A stretch of 5,016 bases of DNA. Origin: JAZNBI01 sp045586995. Lineage in GTDB: Bacteria; Bacillota; Clostridia; Oscillospirales; CAG-272. Shown here in pieces: positions 1-5,016 of this stretch. How positions within the stretch are numbered: the stretch's first letter is position 1; each line of letters starts with the position of its first letter. Below the pieces are notes generated by a model, which was not told the origin of the DNA, searched no databases, and worked only from the letters and a program-made list of their open reading frames with translations. Location of the stretch: the NCBI GenBank assembly GCA_045586995.1, contig JAZNBI010000091.1, positions 1 to 5,016 on the forward strand, read 5' to 3'. Made by a program: the position numbers and the translations under genes.

Positions 1-138
1 TCTTCCTAAGACCGCTTGGCCTCCGACTTTGCCATTCTCGTGACGGAAAACACCTGTTATTAAATCGTTCTCGAAAGGATAATTGACTCTTACATTGTAT
101 GTGTCAAAGACAAGCTCTTCAAATTCTTTACGAGTCAT
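1..138 (-). CDS. MmcQ/YjbR-family protein, N-terminal part (partial at window edge)
   Basis: The minus-strand frame starting at ATG 138 stays open for 46 codons to the window edge, so the gene continues outside. The start is chosen because a GAGGGG ribosome-binding site lies just upstream (about 147-152) and a consensus promoter follows. The N-terminus reads MTRKEFEELV, then NYPFEND, then GVFRHENGK. This resembles the start of MmcQ/YjbR (CyaY-fold) proteins, small single-domain proteins of about 115 residues often called DNA-binding; their molecular role is poorly known. Family members usually follow the FRH-x-x-N-x-K segment with an aromatic stretch such as KWFAL. Here it reads KVGGQAVLGR, so the match fades at the edge. 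It could be a diverged member, or a gene joined to foreign sequence there. The assignment rests on the first ~36 residues and is from memory of the family. Confidence 0.55.
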   Translation of the reverse strand, partial: MTRKEFEELVFDTYNVRVNYPFENDLITGVFRHENGKVGGQAVLGR

Positions 139-168
139 AGAAGTATCCCCTCAAAGTTTAGTAAAACA

Positions 169-197
169 ATTATACCACACAAAGCATTTTTGTTCAA
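169..197 (-). promoter_or_regulatory. Sigma-A promoter for the MmcQ/YjbR-like gene
   Basis: On the minus strand, -35 TTGAAC (192-197), a 17-bp spacer and -10 TATAAT (169-174), with TGG just before the -10 giving an extended -10. It lies about 30 bp upstream of the start codon at 138, leaving a short leader with the GAGGGG ribosome-binding site. Confidence 0.85.
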
Positions 198-226
198 TAA
201 GAAATTTTCATTTTGCCACATATCAT

Positions 227-433
227 CAAGCGGCAACATTGGCACCGCAAAGGAGTTCAAAGGATTCGCTATGTAACCAAAATCAGAATGGCAGAGAAAG
301 CGATAATCAAGCGAAATAAGTCGACGAGCTTGTTCGTCAGCGAGTGAGCGCAGATTGCTCCGCGGTGGCTCGCATTTGCGAGCATAGTGCACAGCACCAA
401 GCGGCAACGTTTGCACCGCATAGGAGTATAAAG
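227..433. repeat. Direct-repeat-bracketed non-coding element with GC-rich hairpins
   Basis: Two 36-bp copies, 227-262 and 398-433, match at 31 of 36 positions; both begin CAAGCGGCAAC, share GCACCGCA and end AAAG. Their starts are 171 bp apart. Between them are two short inverted repeats: GACGA/TCGTC (323-327 and 334-338) and GCTCGCA/TGCGAGC (368-374 and 377-383), plus the palindrome CCGCGG at 360-365. Frames crossing the region have no ribosome-binding site and no recognisable protein. The layout suggests a dispersed repeat or a decayed small mobile element. I have the impression of having seen similar sequence repeated in gut Clostridia genomes, but cannot verify that here. Gene-free stretch 139-558 is otherwise accounted for by promoters and a terminator. 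Confidence 0.6.
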
Positions 434-462
434 TGGTTTATAGAGGTAATGAATAAATGACG

Positions 463-489
463 AAAGGAGCTCAAAAAGAGCTCCTTTTT
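463..489 (+). terminator. Intrinsic terminator after the repeat region
   Basis: Stem GGAGCTC (466-472) and GAGCTCC (478-484) around an AAAAA loop, followed by TTTTT (485-489); three A residues before the stem extend the pairing. It is oriented to stop plus-strand transcription coming through the repeat region and insulates the kinase promoter that starts 5 bp later. No plus-strand protein gene ends here, so it may end a transcript from the repeat element. Confidence 0.85.
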
Positions 490-493
490 GCTG

Positions 494-522
494 TTGCAAA
501 AATGCGTGATGTGTGATATAAT
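494..522 (+). promoter_or_regulatory. Sigma-A promoter for the P-loop kinase gene
   Basis: -35 TTGCAA (494-499), 17-bp spacer, -10 TATAAT (517-522), preceded by TGTGA so that the -10 is of the extended TGn type. The expected transcription start is about 30 bp before the start codon at 559. Confidence 0.85.
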
Positions 523-558
523 AAACTCACCGAAAATCTAGAATTTGAAGGTGAGATA

Positions 559-1071
559 ATGATTATTTTAATTACAGGAGCATCGCACACAGGCAAAACT
601 GCACTTGCCCAAAAATTGCTCGAAAAATATAAATATCCATACCTGTCAATAGACCATCTGAAAATGGGTTTAATTCGTAGCGGCAACACAGAACTTACTC
701 CTATGGACGATACGGAATTAGTCGAATATCTGTGGCCGATTGTTCGTGAAATGATAAAAACTGCTATTGAGAATAATCAGAACTTAATTGTCGAAGGTTG
801 CTATATTCCATTCGATTGGCAGAAAGACTTTGACTCCGAATATCTTGAAAGCATCAAATATTTCTGCCTTATAATGAGTGAGAAATATATCAAAAACCAC
901 TTTGCTGACATAAAGAATTATGCAAATGCCATTGAAAATCGTGTGGATGATGAATGGTGTACAATGCAGAGTATATTGGCAGATAATGCTGAAGTTCTTT
1001 CCCTTGCACAAAAGCATAATGCGAATTACATACTCATTGATAATCAATACGAAATCAATATCGATTTATAA
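559..1071 (+). CDS. P-loop kinase-like protein (often annotated adenylate kinase / AAA family ATPase)
   Basis: This complete 170-residue protein starts at ATG 559 behind GAAGGTGAG (547-555). Residues 7-14, GASHTGKT, form a Walker A loop directly after the first beta strand (MIILIT), as in small nucleotide and metabolite kinases and zeta-toxin-like proteins. SIDHLKMGL (30-38) with Asp32 lies where such kinases bind the acceptor substrate, and NLIVEGCYIP (75-84) is a hydrophobic strand followed by an acidic residue, Walker-B-like. Arg128 in ENRVDDEW is a candidate lid arginine. No signal peptide or membrane segment is visible, so it is probably cytosolic. Databases tend to call close relatives adenylate kinase. 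It lacks a recognisable canonical Adk lid domain and is shorter than the ~215 residues usual for Adk, so the true substrate is unknown. It is monocistronic, between its own promoter and two hairpins, with no antitoxin partner. Codons are more A+T-rich than in manA or the lipoprotein gene. Confidence 0.85.
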   Translation: MIILITGASHTGKTALAQKLLEKYKYPYLSIDHLKMGLIRSGNTELTPMDDTELVEYLWPIVREMIKTAIENNQNLIVEGCYIPFDWQKDFDSEYLESIKYFCLIMSEKYIKNHFADIKNYANAIENRVDDEWCTMQSILADNAEVLSLAQKHNANYILIDNQYEINIDL

Positions 1072-1091
1072 CGACAAATTCCAATTTGTCG
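1072..1091 (+). other. Hairpin directly after the kinase stop codon
   Basis: CGACAAATT (1072-1080) and AATTTGTCG (1083-1091) form a perfect 9-bp inverted repeat with a 2-nt centre, starting at the base after the stop codon. No T-tract follows, so it is more likely a transcript-end stabiliser or part of a compound terminator than a terminator by itself. Confidence 0.5.
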
Positions 1092-1107
1092 GGATGATAT
1101 AAAGAGC

Positions 1108-1138
1108 GAGGGCTGACGAAAATGAATCGTCAGCCCTC
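1108..1138 (+). terminator. Probable terminator of the kinase transcript
   Basis: A perfect 12-bp stem, GAGGGCTGACGA (1108-1119) and TCGTCAGCCCTC (1127-1138), with a 7-nt loop. It is strong and GC-rich but is followed by AAAATTTG rather than a clear T-run, so termination efficiency is uncertain. The position, 37 bp after the stop codon, fits the end of the kinase transcript. Confidence 0.55.
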
Positions 1139-1275
1139 AAAATTTGAGTCGCAGAAAGCAAAGAAAAGGGTTTTTACAAATAATTGAGAAAAAGCCAGGA
1201 AAAATCCAACAAAAAGCCCCAAAATCAGGCAAACATGTGGTCAACTGAAAACAGCCGATTTTGTGAAAAATATAT

Positions 1276-1323
1276 AAAAAACAGCCGAAAACAAGTCAAA
1301 ATAGCTTGTTTTCGGCTGTTTTT

Positions 1324-1324
<1 letters not shown>
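1276..1324 (-). terminator. Terminator of tRNA-Pro, near-symmetric (works in either direction)
   Basis: A perfect 20-bp stem (1276-1295 with 1305-1324) has the core CAGCCGAAAACAAG and a 9-nt loop, with A6 and T6 at its ends. Read on the minus strand it starts at the last base of the tRNA CCA end and finishes in TTTTTT. The plus-strand reading also ends in T6, so it can stop transcription both ways. A further copy of AAAACAGCCGA lies outside the stem at 1248-1258, 30 bp from the one inside (1278-1288), and could pair alternatively with the right arm. Confidence 0.9.
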
Positions 1325-1400
<76 letters not shown>

Positions 1401-1428
1401 ATGGTGGTTTTTTCGTTATTTTTTGTAA

Positions 1429-1452
1429 GTGGTCAAACATGTGGTCAGACCT
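1429..1452. repeat. Short GTGGTCA repeats flanking the tRNA-Pro gene
   Basis: Two tandem 12-mers, GTGGTCAAACAT (1429-1440) and GTGGTCAGACCT (1441-1452), match at 10 of 12 positions. The 14-mer CAAACATGTGGTCA across their junction (1434-1447) recurs exactly at 1230-1243 on the other side of the tRNA and its terminator. Another TGGTCAC lies near 1478. Repeats of this kind flank recombinase arm sites in some integrative elements, but no integrase gene is in the window. Confidence 0.55.
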
Positions 1453-1554
1453 CTTAAATCGGGATTTTTATATGATTGGTCACTACCTAAAAGGGCAGTA
1501 TTTTCAAGGGTTCTCGGCGTTTGGAAAATTCGCAGAACGGTAAACGGCAATTGT

Positions 1555-1594
1555 GTCCCGAACCAAGCGCACTACCAAGCTGTGCCACACCCGG
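1555..1594 (-). pseudogene. tRNA-Pro(CGG) 5'-half, cut at the anticodon loop
   Basis: On the minus strand the 40 nt starting at 1594 read as the first half of a tRNA-Pro: acceptor strand CCGGGTG, D-arm GCAC-AGCTTGGTA-GTGC with its own complementary pairs, then CTTGG and the loop TTCGGGA (anticodon CGG). The next bases should be CCAAG to close the anticodon stem but are CACAA, and no T-arm or CACCCGG acceptor strand follows within the window. It matches the intact tRNA-Pro in 34 of 40 positions. The D-stem difference is compensated on both sides, so the fragment comes from a different tRNA-Pro copy rather than a recent duplication of the neighbour. A perfect promoter at the right distance shows this was the original transcribed tRNA gene at the locus. 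Confidence 0.85.
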
Positions 1595-1620
1595 AAATAT
1601 CAAACTTTACAACGTTGACT

Positions 1621-1649
1621 ATTATATCACACTTTATTTTTATTGTCAA
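1621..1649 (-). promoter_or_regulatory. Perfect-consensus sigma-A promoter ahead of the tRNA-Pro fragment
   Basis: -35 TTGACA (1644-1649), 17-bp spacer and -10 TATAAT (1621-1626) preceded by TGTGA, an extended -10. The -10 ends 26 nt before the 5' end of the tRNA-Pro fragment, ordinary spacing for a tRNA promoter. Transcription would pass through the fragment, then 154 nt of spacer, then the intact tRNA-Pro and its terminator. Confidence 0.92.
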
Positions 1650-1710
1650 GGGATTGTAATATAAATTTATTTAATTTGAAAAAGAGTTTAATTATCAAAA
1701 ATTACTTTTT

Positions 1711-1761
1711 CGGCGGCGCGGTATAATTTCGGATTTGTCCGATTTTCATACCGCGCCACCG
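1711..1761. repeat. Large nested hairpin downstream of manA
   Basis: The outer arms GGCGCGGTAT (1715-1724) and ATACCGCGCC (1748-1757) are perfect inverse complements, extended after one C/A mismatch by CGG/CCG (1711-1713 and 1759-1761). Inside is a second hairpin TCGGA-TTTG-TCCGA (1729-1742). It is GC-rich in an otherwise very A+T-rich gap. It lies 83 bp beyond the manA stop and may mark the end of that transcript, but neither strand has a proper T-run after it. A dispersed palindromic repeat or a protein-binding site is equally possible. The rest of 1650-1843 shows nothing I can name. Confidence 0.6.
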
Positions 1762-1843
1762 TCTGCAAGTATTTAAATAAAGTATTATCGGGATGGAGAA
1801 TATGTAAGATATAGTTTTTTAATAGTAAGCTCCTTAAAATAAT

Positions 1844-2821
1844 TTATTTTTCTGCGGAAAGCGAGGATACTATAAATTTCAGATTTCCGAATACTTCATA
1901 TTCGCCGAGCTTTGCGGGGATAAAATAGCTGTCGCCCTTTTTGATTTTATATGCTTTGCCGCCTTGTCGAATTTCACCCTCACCGTCAATGCAGAGCAGA
2001 GAATGGAAGCTCTCCTGGTCGGCGCAAAGCTTATTCGCGGAATTGGCACATTCGAGCAAACGAACGTTGAAATATCTGCAGTTTGCGAGCGCGCTCTTGT
2101 CATATCCCACCTCATATTGGATAGCGGCTATTTCATCATCGGTAAACGTGCGGACAACGTCAAGCGATTTGTCAACGTGGAGCGTACGCAGTGTTCCGTC
2201 CGCTTGCAGGCGGTCGTAGTCGTATACGCGGTACGTAAGGTCGGAATTTTGCTGAATTTCGGCAATCATAATACCCTTGCCGATAGCGTGAAGCATTCCC
2301 GACGGAATGAAAAATACATCTCCCGGTTTTACTTCTTGATATTTCATTGCGTCGCCGATCTTATTTTCGCGTACGCAGCGGCAAAATTCTTCTTTTGTAA
2401 TCCCGTCGGCGAGTCCGTACACTATCGAAGCGTCCTTTTCGGCATCGATTATATACCACATTTCGGTTTTTCCGACGTCATGCTCTTTTTCTGCGGCGTA
2501 TGTATCGTCGGGATGCACCTGAACCGAAAGCTTGTCGCAGGCATCTAACAATTTTATCAATAGGGGGAATTTTTTGCCGTCGTATGTCGGCGAAACGGTA
2601 TCAAATCCGACGCTTTCAAAATATTCGGCAAGAGTTTGTCCCGCGAAGGTGCCGTTTTCGATTTTACTCATTTCGTCGTCGCGAACCGAAAGCTCCCAGC
2701 TTTCGCCGATGTTTTCTCCGATATCGGCTGCTTTTTTGCCCCATTCCGAGGCGAATTTGTTACCGCCCCAAATTCTTTCTTTCAGTACATATGATAATTT
2801 TAAAGGATATCTTTTTTCCAT
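1844..2821 (-). CDS. manA: Mannose-6-phosphate isomerase, class I (ManA/PMI)
   Basis: Class I phosphomannose isomerase interconverts mannose 6-phosphate and fructose 6-phosphate in the cytosol, linking mannose use to glycolysis and supplying mannose precursors for glycans. The 325-residue protein has the short Firmicutes length. The cupin core carries the expected zinc ligands: Gln101 and His103 in SVQVHPDD, Glu120 in KTEMWYII and His178 in PSGMLHAIGKG. The catalytic arginine is Arg198 in SDLTYRVYDYDR. The N-terminal LKERIWGG and the GESWE segment (39-43) are also typical. A second cupin half ends in GDSYFIPA. The start at 2821 is supported by GGAG (2828-2831) and a strong promoter. It is monocistronic in this window and divergent from the lipoprotein gene. 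No clear T-run terminator follows; the hairpin at 1711-1761 is the only candidate. Nothing seems truncated. Confidence 0.96.
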   Translation of the reverse strand: MEKRYPLKLSYVLKERIWGGNKFASEWGKKAADIGENIGESWELSVRDDEMSKIENGTFAGQTLAEYFESVGFDTVSPTYDGKKFPLLIKLLDACDKLSVQVHPDDTYAAEKEHDVGKTEMWYIIDAEKDASIVYGLADGITKEEFCRCVRENKIGDAMKYQEVKPGDVFFIPSGMLHAIGKGIMIAEIQQNSDLTYRVYDYDRLQADGTLRTLHVDKSLDVVRTFTDDEIAAIQYEVGYDKSALANCRYFNVRLLECANSANKLCADQESFHSLLCIDGEGEIRQGGKAYKIKKGDSYFIPAKLGEYEVFGNLKFIVSSLSAEK

Positions 2822-2852
2822 TATAATCTCCGTTCTTAATATGTTTTACCTT

Positions 2853-2881
2853 ATGATATCACAGTTTGTTTTAAATGTCAA
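2853..2881 (-). promoter_or_regulatory. Sigma-A promoter of manA
   Basis: -35 TTGACA (2876-2881), 17-bp spacer, -10 TATCAT (2853-2858) preceded by TGTGA. It lies about 30 bp upstream of the manA start. Its -35 box is only 7 bp from the -35 box of the divergent lipoprotein promoter. Confidence 0.85.
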
Positions 2882-2888
2882 ATTATTC

Positions 2889-2917
2889 TTTACAAGAAAT
2901 GCGTATTATGGTATAAT
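2889..2917 (+). promoter_or_regulatory. Sigma-A promoter of the surface lipoprotein gene
   Basis: -35 TTTACA (2889-2894), 17-bp spacer, -10 TATAAT (2912-2917) preceded by TGG, an extended -10. The start codon is about 40 bp further on, behind AGGGAGG (2948-2954). Confidence 0.85.
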
Positions 2918-2958
2918 AATTTATATTTCGAAGCATATTCGCATAACAGGGAGGTTCT

Positions 2959-4701
2959 ATGAAGATTGTTTTTAGATATTTTATTGCTTTGGTTATAATT
3001 TGCTGCGCGGTTTTTTATATGACCTCTTGCGATGCCTTTAGGGGCAAGTCCGCATATGAAATTGCAGTTGAAAACGGATTTGTTGGGACCGAAAGCGAAT
3101 GGCTTGCCACGCTGACCGGAGAGATCGGTCACTCTGCCTATGAGGTTGCGGTCGAAAACGGATTTGTCGGAAGCAAAAGCGACTGGCTCGCTTCCTTGCA
3201 GGGTATTCAAGGTAAAAAGGGAGATACCGGCGCAAAGGGCGACAGAGGTATCGGAGTTGCGTCCGTATACGTGGACGAGCATTTGCACCTTATCGTTGTA
3301 ATGACCGACGGTCAGAAGACCGATGCGGGATATGTGGGGGCAGGCAAGGAAATTACAACGGGTGAATTGAAATTGAACGTCAGCGAGCTCAATCTGCTTG
3401 AAGATACATTTTTTGTTTTGGAGGCAAGCCGCTCGGGTATTTTTTGGAAATCCGAAAATCCCGACGTTGCGCAGGTCGCAAATAACGGGCTTGTCGTTGG
3501 AATTTCGGAGGGCAGTACGGTGATCACTGCCGAAACTATAGACGGCGAAAAGGTGAGCTGCGCGGTTTCGGTCGTCAATTTCGACCTTAAAAAGAATGCG
3601 GACGGTGAGTATATCGTAAACGGATATAACGGATATGCCGAGAATTTGGTCATTCCTTCTACTATAAAGGGAATACCCGTCAGCGAAATCGGCGGCTCGG
3701 CATTTTTCAATAATTCGACCTTAAAAAGCGTGACACTACCGAACAGTATTAAATCTATCGGAAATACCGCATTTGCTTGCTGTTCTCAGCTTACCTCGGT
3801 AACACTCGGCGACTCGGTCGTTTCTATCGACGATGCGGCGTTTTCAAACTGCCCGATGCTTTCGAGCATAAATCTGCCGAATTCGCTTACGGAGCTCGGC
3901 GCATCGGTGTTTAATCTTTGCTCCTCGCTTGAAAGTATCTCGATCCCGTCGGGAGTTACCGAGTATCGCGGCTCTTTGTTCTCATCCTGTACCTCGCTTA
4001 AAAGCATCACGATAGGAAACACGGTGACGCTTATTGATATGTTTGCTTTTTATGGCTGCACCTCGCTTAAAAGCGTTACTATTCCGTTGAGCGTGCTTAC
4101 GATAGGCGAAAATGCATTTGCTAACTGCAAAGCTCTTTCCGAGGTCGTGTTTATGAACACGGGTGTTGAGGTTTTGCCCGACGCTTTCAGGGATACCTTG
4201 TGGATAAAGATGACTATTCCGCCTCAAAACGACGATTTCGTTGAAGTTAATGACGTTGTTACCGTCAGCGGAACAGAGTCGCTATTGTTAAGAAAGCTTC
4301 CAAGCGTCGACGGCGTTGCCGACGCAACGGCTGCGAAGGGAACAAAATTGACGCGTATCGCGGTTGCGGGTTATTGGAGCAAGATTCTTTATGAGGGTAA
4401 TATCCGATACGCCGCATCTAAATATCTGCTCAGAGGAGAGCTTGCCGCTTCGTCGGGCGCGCCCGAGTTTACACCTACGCTTGAAAAGGTCGCGATTGCA
4501 AATCCTTCGGGGCTTTCGCTAAGGAGCTATCCTTCGCTTGACGCGGGACTTTCTACCGTAGAGCATTACCCCGAGTTTGGCACAGAACTTATCCGTATCG
4601 GCATCTATATTGAGGACGAGGCAACGGGCTACGGCTGGAGTCAGGTCGTATATAACGGCGGCGTATATTACGCAAGCAACCGTTATCTTGAATTGAAATA
4701 A
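2959..4701 (+). CDS. Multidomain surface lipoprotein: SAYE repeats, Big_2, BspA-type LRRs, SH3-like domains
   Basis: This complete 580-residue protein starts at ATG 2959 behind AGGGAGG. Residues 1-24 are a lipoprotein signal: basic start, hydrophobic core, lipobox MTSC with Cys24 as lipidation site, so it should be anchored outside the membrane. Two 28-residue repeats follow (31-58, 59-86), each SAYE-x-AVENGFVG...WLA. A short collagen-like G-x-x run sits at about 82-99 (GKKGDTGAKGDRG). Residues ~136-206 look like a Big_2 Ig-like domain (KSENPDVAQV, NGLVVGISEGSTVITA). Seven 23-residue BspA-type (LRR_5) repeats start at Leu255, 278, 301, 324, 347, 370 and 393, with a capping unit at ~229-254. 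Two SH3-like domains (~430-492 and ~508-580) each have an L-x-R-x-x-PS segment, a GT turn and a final YAS-x-(K/R)YL. No catalytic domain is visible. Adhesion or cell-wall/host-glycan binding is inferred from the domains. It is monocistronic. Confidence 0.9.
   Translation: MKIVFRYFIALVIICCAVFYMTSCDAFRGKSAYEIAVENGFVGTESEWLATLTGEIGHSAYEVAVENGFVGSKSDWLASLQGIQGKKGDTGAKGDRGIGVASVYVDEHLHLIVVMTDGQKTDAGYVGAGKEITTGELKLNVSELNLLEDTFFVLEASRSGIFWKSENPDVAQVANNGLVVGISEGSTVITAETIDGEKVSCAVSVVNFDLKKNADGEYIVNGYNGYAENLVIPSTIKGIPVSEIGGSAFFNNSTLKSVTLPNSIKSIGNTAFACCSQLTSVTLGDSVVSIDDAAFSNCPMLSSINLPNSLTELGASVFNLCSSLESISIPSGVTEYRGSLFSSCTSLKSITIGNTVTLIDMFAFYGCTSLKSVTIPLSVLTIGENAFANCKALSEVVFMNTGVEVLPDAFRDTLWIKMTIPPQNDDFVEVNDVVTVSGTESLLLRKLPSVDGVADATAAKGTKLTRIAVAGYWSKILYEGNIRYAASKYLLRGELAASSGAPEFTPTLEKVAIANPSGLSLRSYPSLDAGLSTVEHYPEFGTELIRIGIYIEDEATGYGWSQVVYNGGVYYASNRYLELK
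3049..3216 (+). repeat. Two in-gene tandem repeats of 84 bp (28 codons)
   Basis: Units 3049-3132 and 3133-3216 encode SAYEIAVENGFVGTESEWLA... and SAYEVAVENGFVGSKSDWLA.... Protein identity is high, while many third codon positions differ (GCATATGAAATT versus GCCTATGAGGTT). The duplication is therefore old and kept under protein-level selection, not a recent slip. Confidence 0.85.
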
Positions 4702-4754
4702 AATAGGAATCCGTATCCGCAATTTGTGCGGATACGGATTCCTATTTTATTTCA
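4694..4754. terminator. Bidirectional terminator with a 28-bp perfect stem
   Basis: Arms 4694-4721 and 4727-4754 are perfectly complementary over 28 bp (core ATAGGAATCCGTATCCGCA) with a 5-nt loop. The left arm contains the lipoprotein stop codon; the right arm ends 3 bp before the stop of the convergent gene. The A/T-rich stem ends give a U-rich exit in both directions, so it should end both transcripts. Confidence 0.9.
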
Positions 4755-4757
4755 TTG

Positions 4758-5016
4758 TCATCTTCCTTGTCTGCGTTTTTTACATTTGTCAATAAATTCA
4801 TTTATTTTAAGTTTTACTATAATCTTGCTTCGTACTCTCTCATATAAGTTATCCGCTTCGGGAAACGGGAGAAAGGAGCCGCCAACACGCTCACGAAACA
4901 GACGGTTCATTCGTATCTTGTGCCGTTTGCTTGCGGGCGGGATTTGGATATCCTTGCATTCCTCGTTAAATTTTCTGATTTTCTCGTCTTCCACTTCGAA
5001 TAACACACGAATGAAA
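4758..5016 (-). CDS. Unrecognised basic protein, C-terminal part (partial)
   Basis: The minus-strand frame is open from the window edge to a TGA at 4758-4760. I do not recognise the family. A GTG at 5006 could start an 82-residue product, but no ribosome-binding site precedes it and the frame stays open to the edge, so the gene most likely begins outside. The visible part is hydrophilic: an acidic start (EVEDEKIRKFNEE), then IQIPPASKRHKIRMNRLFRE, a short SFLPFPEAD segment, and a basic tail IDKCKKRRQGR. No membrane segment or nucleotide-binding motif is visible. It looks mostly helical and might bind nucleic acid, but that is only a guess from charge. The gene being real is supported by the long open frame and by the strong convergent terminator directly after its stop. 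Confidence 0.7.
   Translation of the reverse strand, partial: FIRVLFEVEDEKIRKFNEECKDIQIPPASKRHKIRMNRLFRERVGGSFLPFPEADNLYERVRSKIIVKLKINEFIDKCKKRRQGR

Noticed and set aside
83..319. Plus-strand open frame of 78 codons
   Set aside because: It lies antisense to the MmcQ/YjbR-like gene and its promoter, and has no start signals or recognisable protein features.
135..416. Minus-strand open frame of 93 codons through the repeat region
   Set aside because: It overlaps the well-supported promoter and start of the MmcQ/YjbR-like gene, crosses the direct repeats, and has no ribosome-binding site or recognisable domain.
559..1071. Zeta-type toxin of a toxin-antitoxin pair
   Set aside because: The Walker A loop fits loosely, but no small antitoxin gene is adjacent, the gene has its own promoter and terminator, and the size and sequence fit a stand-alone small kinase better.
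1401..1470. Separate promoter for the intact tRNA-Pro
   Set aside because: A TTGACC lies on the minus strand near 1432-1437, but no TATAAT-like box sits at 16-18 bp from it; the region downstream is an A-run.
1844..1858. A/T palindrome just at the end of manA as its terminator
   Set aside because: The AAAATAATTTATTTT inverted repeat has only A-T pairs and would be too weak to terminate transcription.
1964..2548. Plus-strand open frame of 194 codons
   Set aside because: It is the antisense shadow of manA, whose zinc ligands, start and promoter are all intact on the minus strand.
3049..3216. Possible CRISPR-like or recent satellite repeat
   Set aside because: Only two units, in frame within a coding sequence and diverged mainly at silent positions; it is an ordinary protein domain repeat.

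Overview
The window looks like chromosomal DNA from a low-to-moderate-GC Gram-positive anaerobe, most likely a gut-type member of the Clostridia. The evidence is indirect: strong GGAG-type ribosome-binding sites, sigma-A promoters with 17-bp spacers and extended -10 (TGn) elements, a Firmicutes-type short mannose-6-phosphate isomerase, a lipoprotein built from modules common in gut Clostridia, and a small P-loop kinase of a kind I associate with the same group. No gene here names a species.

Left part (1-1140). A partial minus-strand gene at the edge starts like an MmcQ/YjbR-family protein and has a textbook promoter. About 300 bp without a gene follow. They hold a 36-bp imperfect direct repeat (copies 171 bp apart) bracketing small GC-rich hairpins, probably a dispersed non-coding repeat, and then a strong intrinsic terminator. 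Next is a complete plus-strand gene for a 170-residue P-loop nucleotide/small-molecule kinase-like protein with its own promoter, followed by two hairpins. This part reads more A+T-rich than the right half.

Middle (1140-1843). There is no protein gene. An intact tRNA-Pro(CGG) with encoded CCA and a 20-bp-stem terminator lies on the minus strand. Upstream of it in the same direction lies the 5' half (40 nt) of a second tRNA-Pro(CGG), cut at the anticodon loop. A perfect-consensus promoter sits at the correct distance from the broken copy, and I found none for the intact one. Short repeats of a GTGGTCA-type sequence surround the intact tRNA. Together this looks like the scar of an insertion or recombination at a tRNA gene. 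A large nested hairpin follows before the next gene.

Right part (1844-5016). manA (minus) and a 580-residue surface lipoprotein (plus) diverge from back-to-back promoters whose -35 boxes are 7 bp apart. The lipoprotein has a lipobox, two SAYE/WLA repeats, a short collagen-like stretch, a Big_2-like domain, seven 23-residue BspA-type leucine-rich repeats and two SH3-like domains. A 28-bp perfect hairpin ends it and also faces the convergent gene at the right edge, the C-terminal part of an unrecognised basic protein.

Nothing here amounts to a clearly new multi-gene system. The most unusual locus is the half tRNA-Pro driven by a consensus promoter and running into an intact tRNA-Pro.
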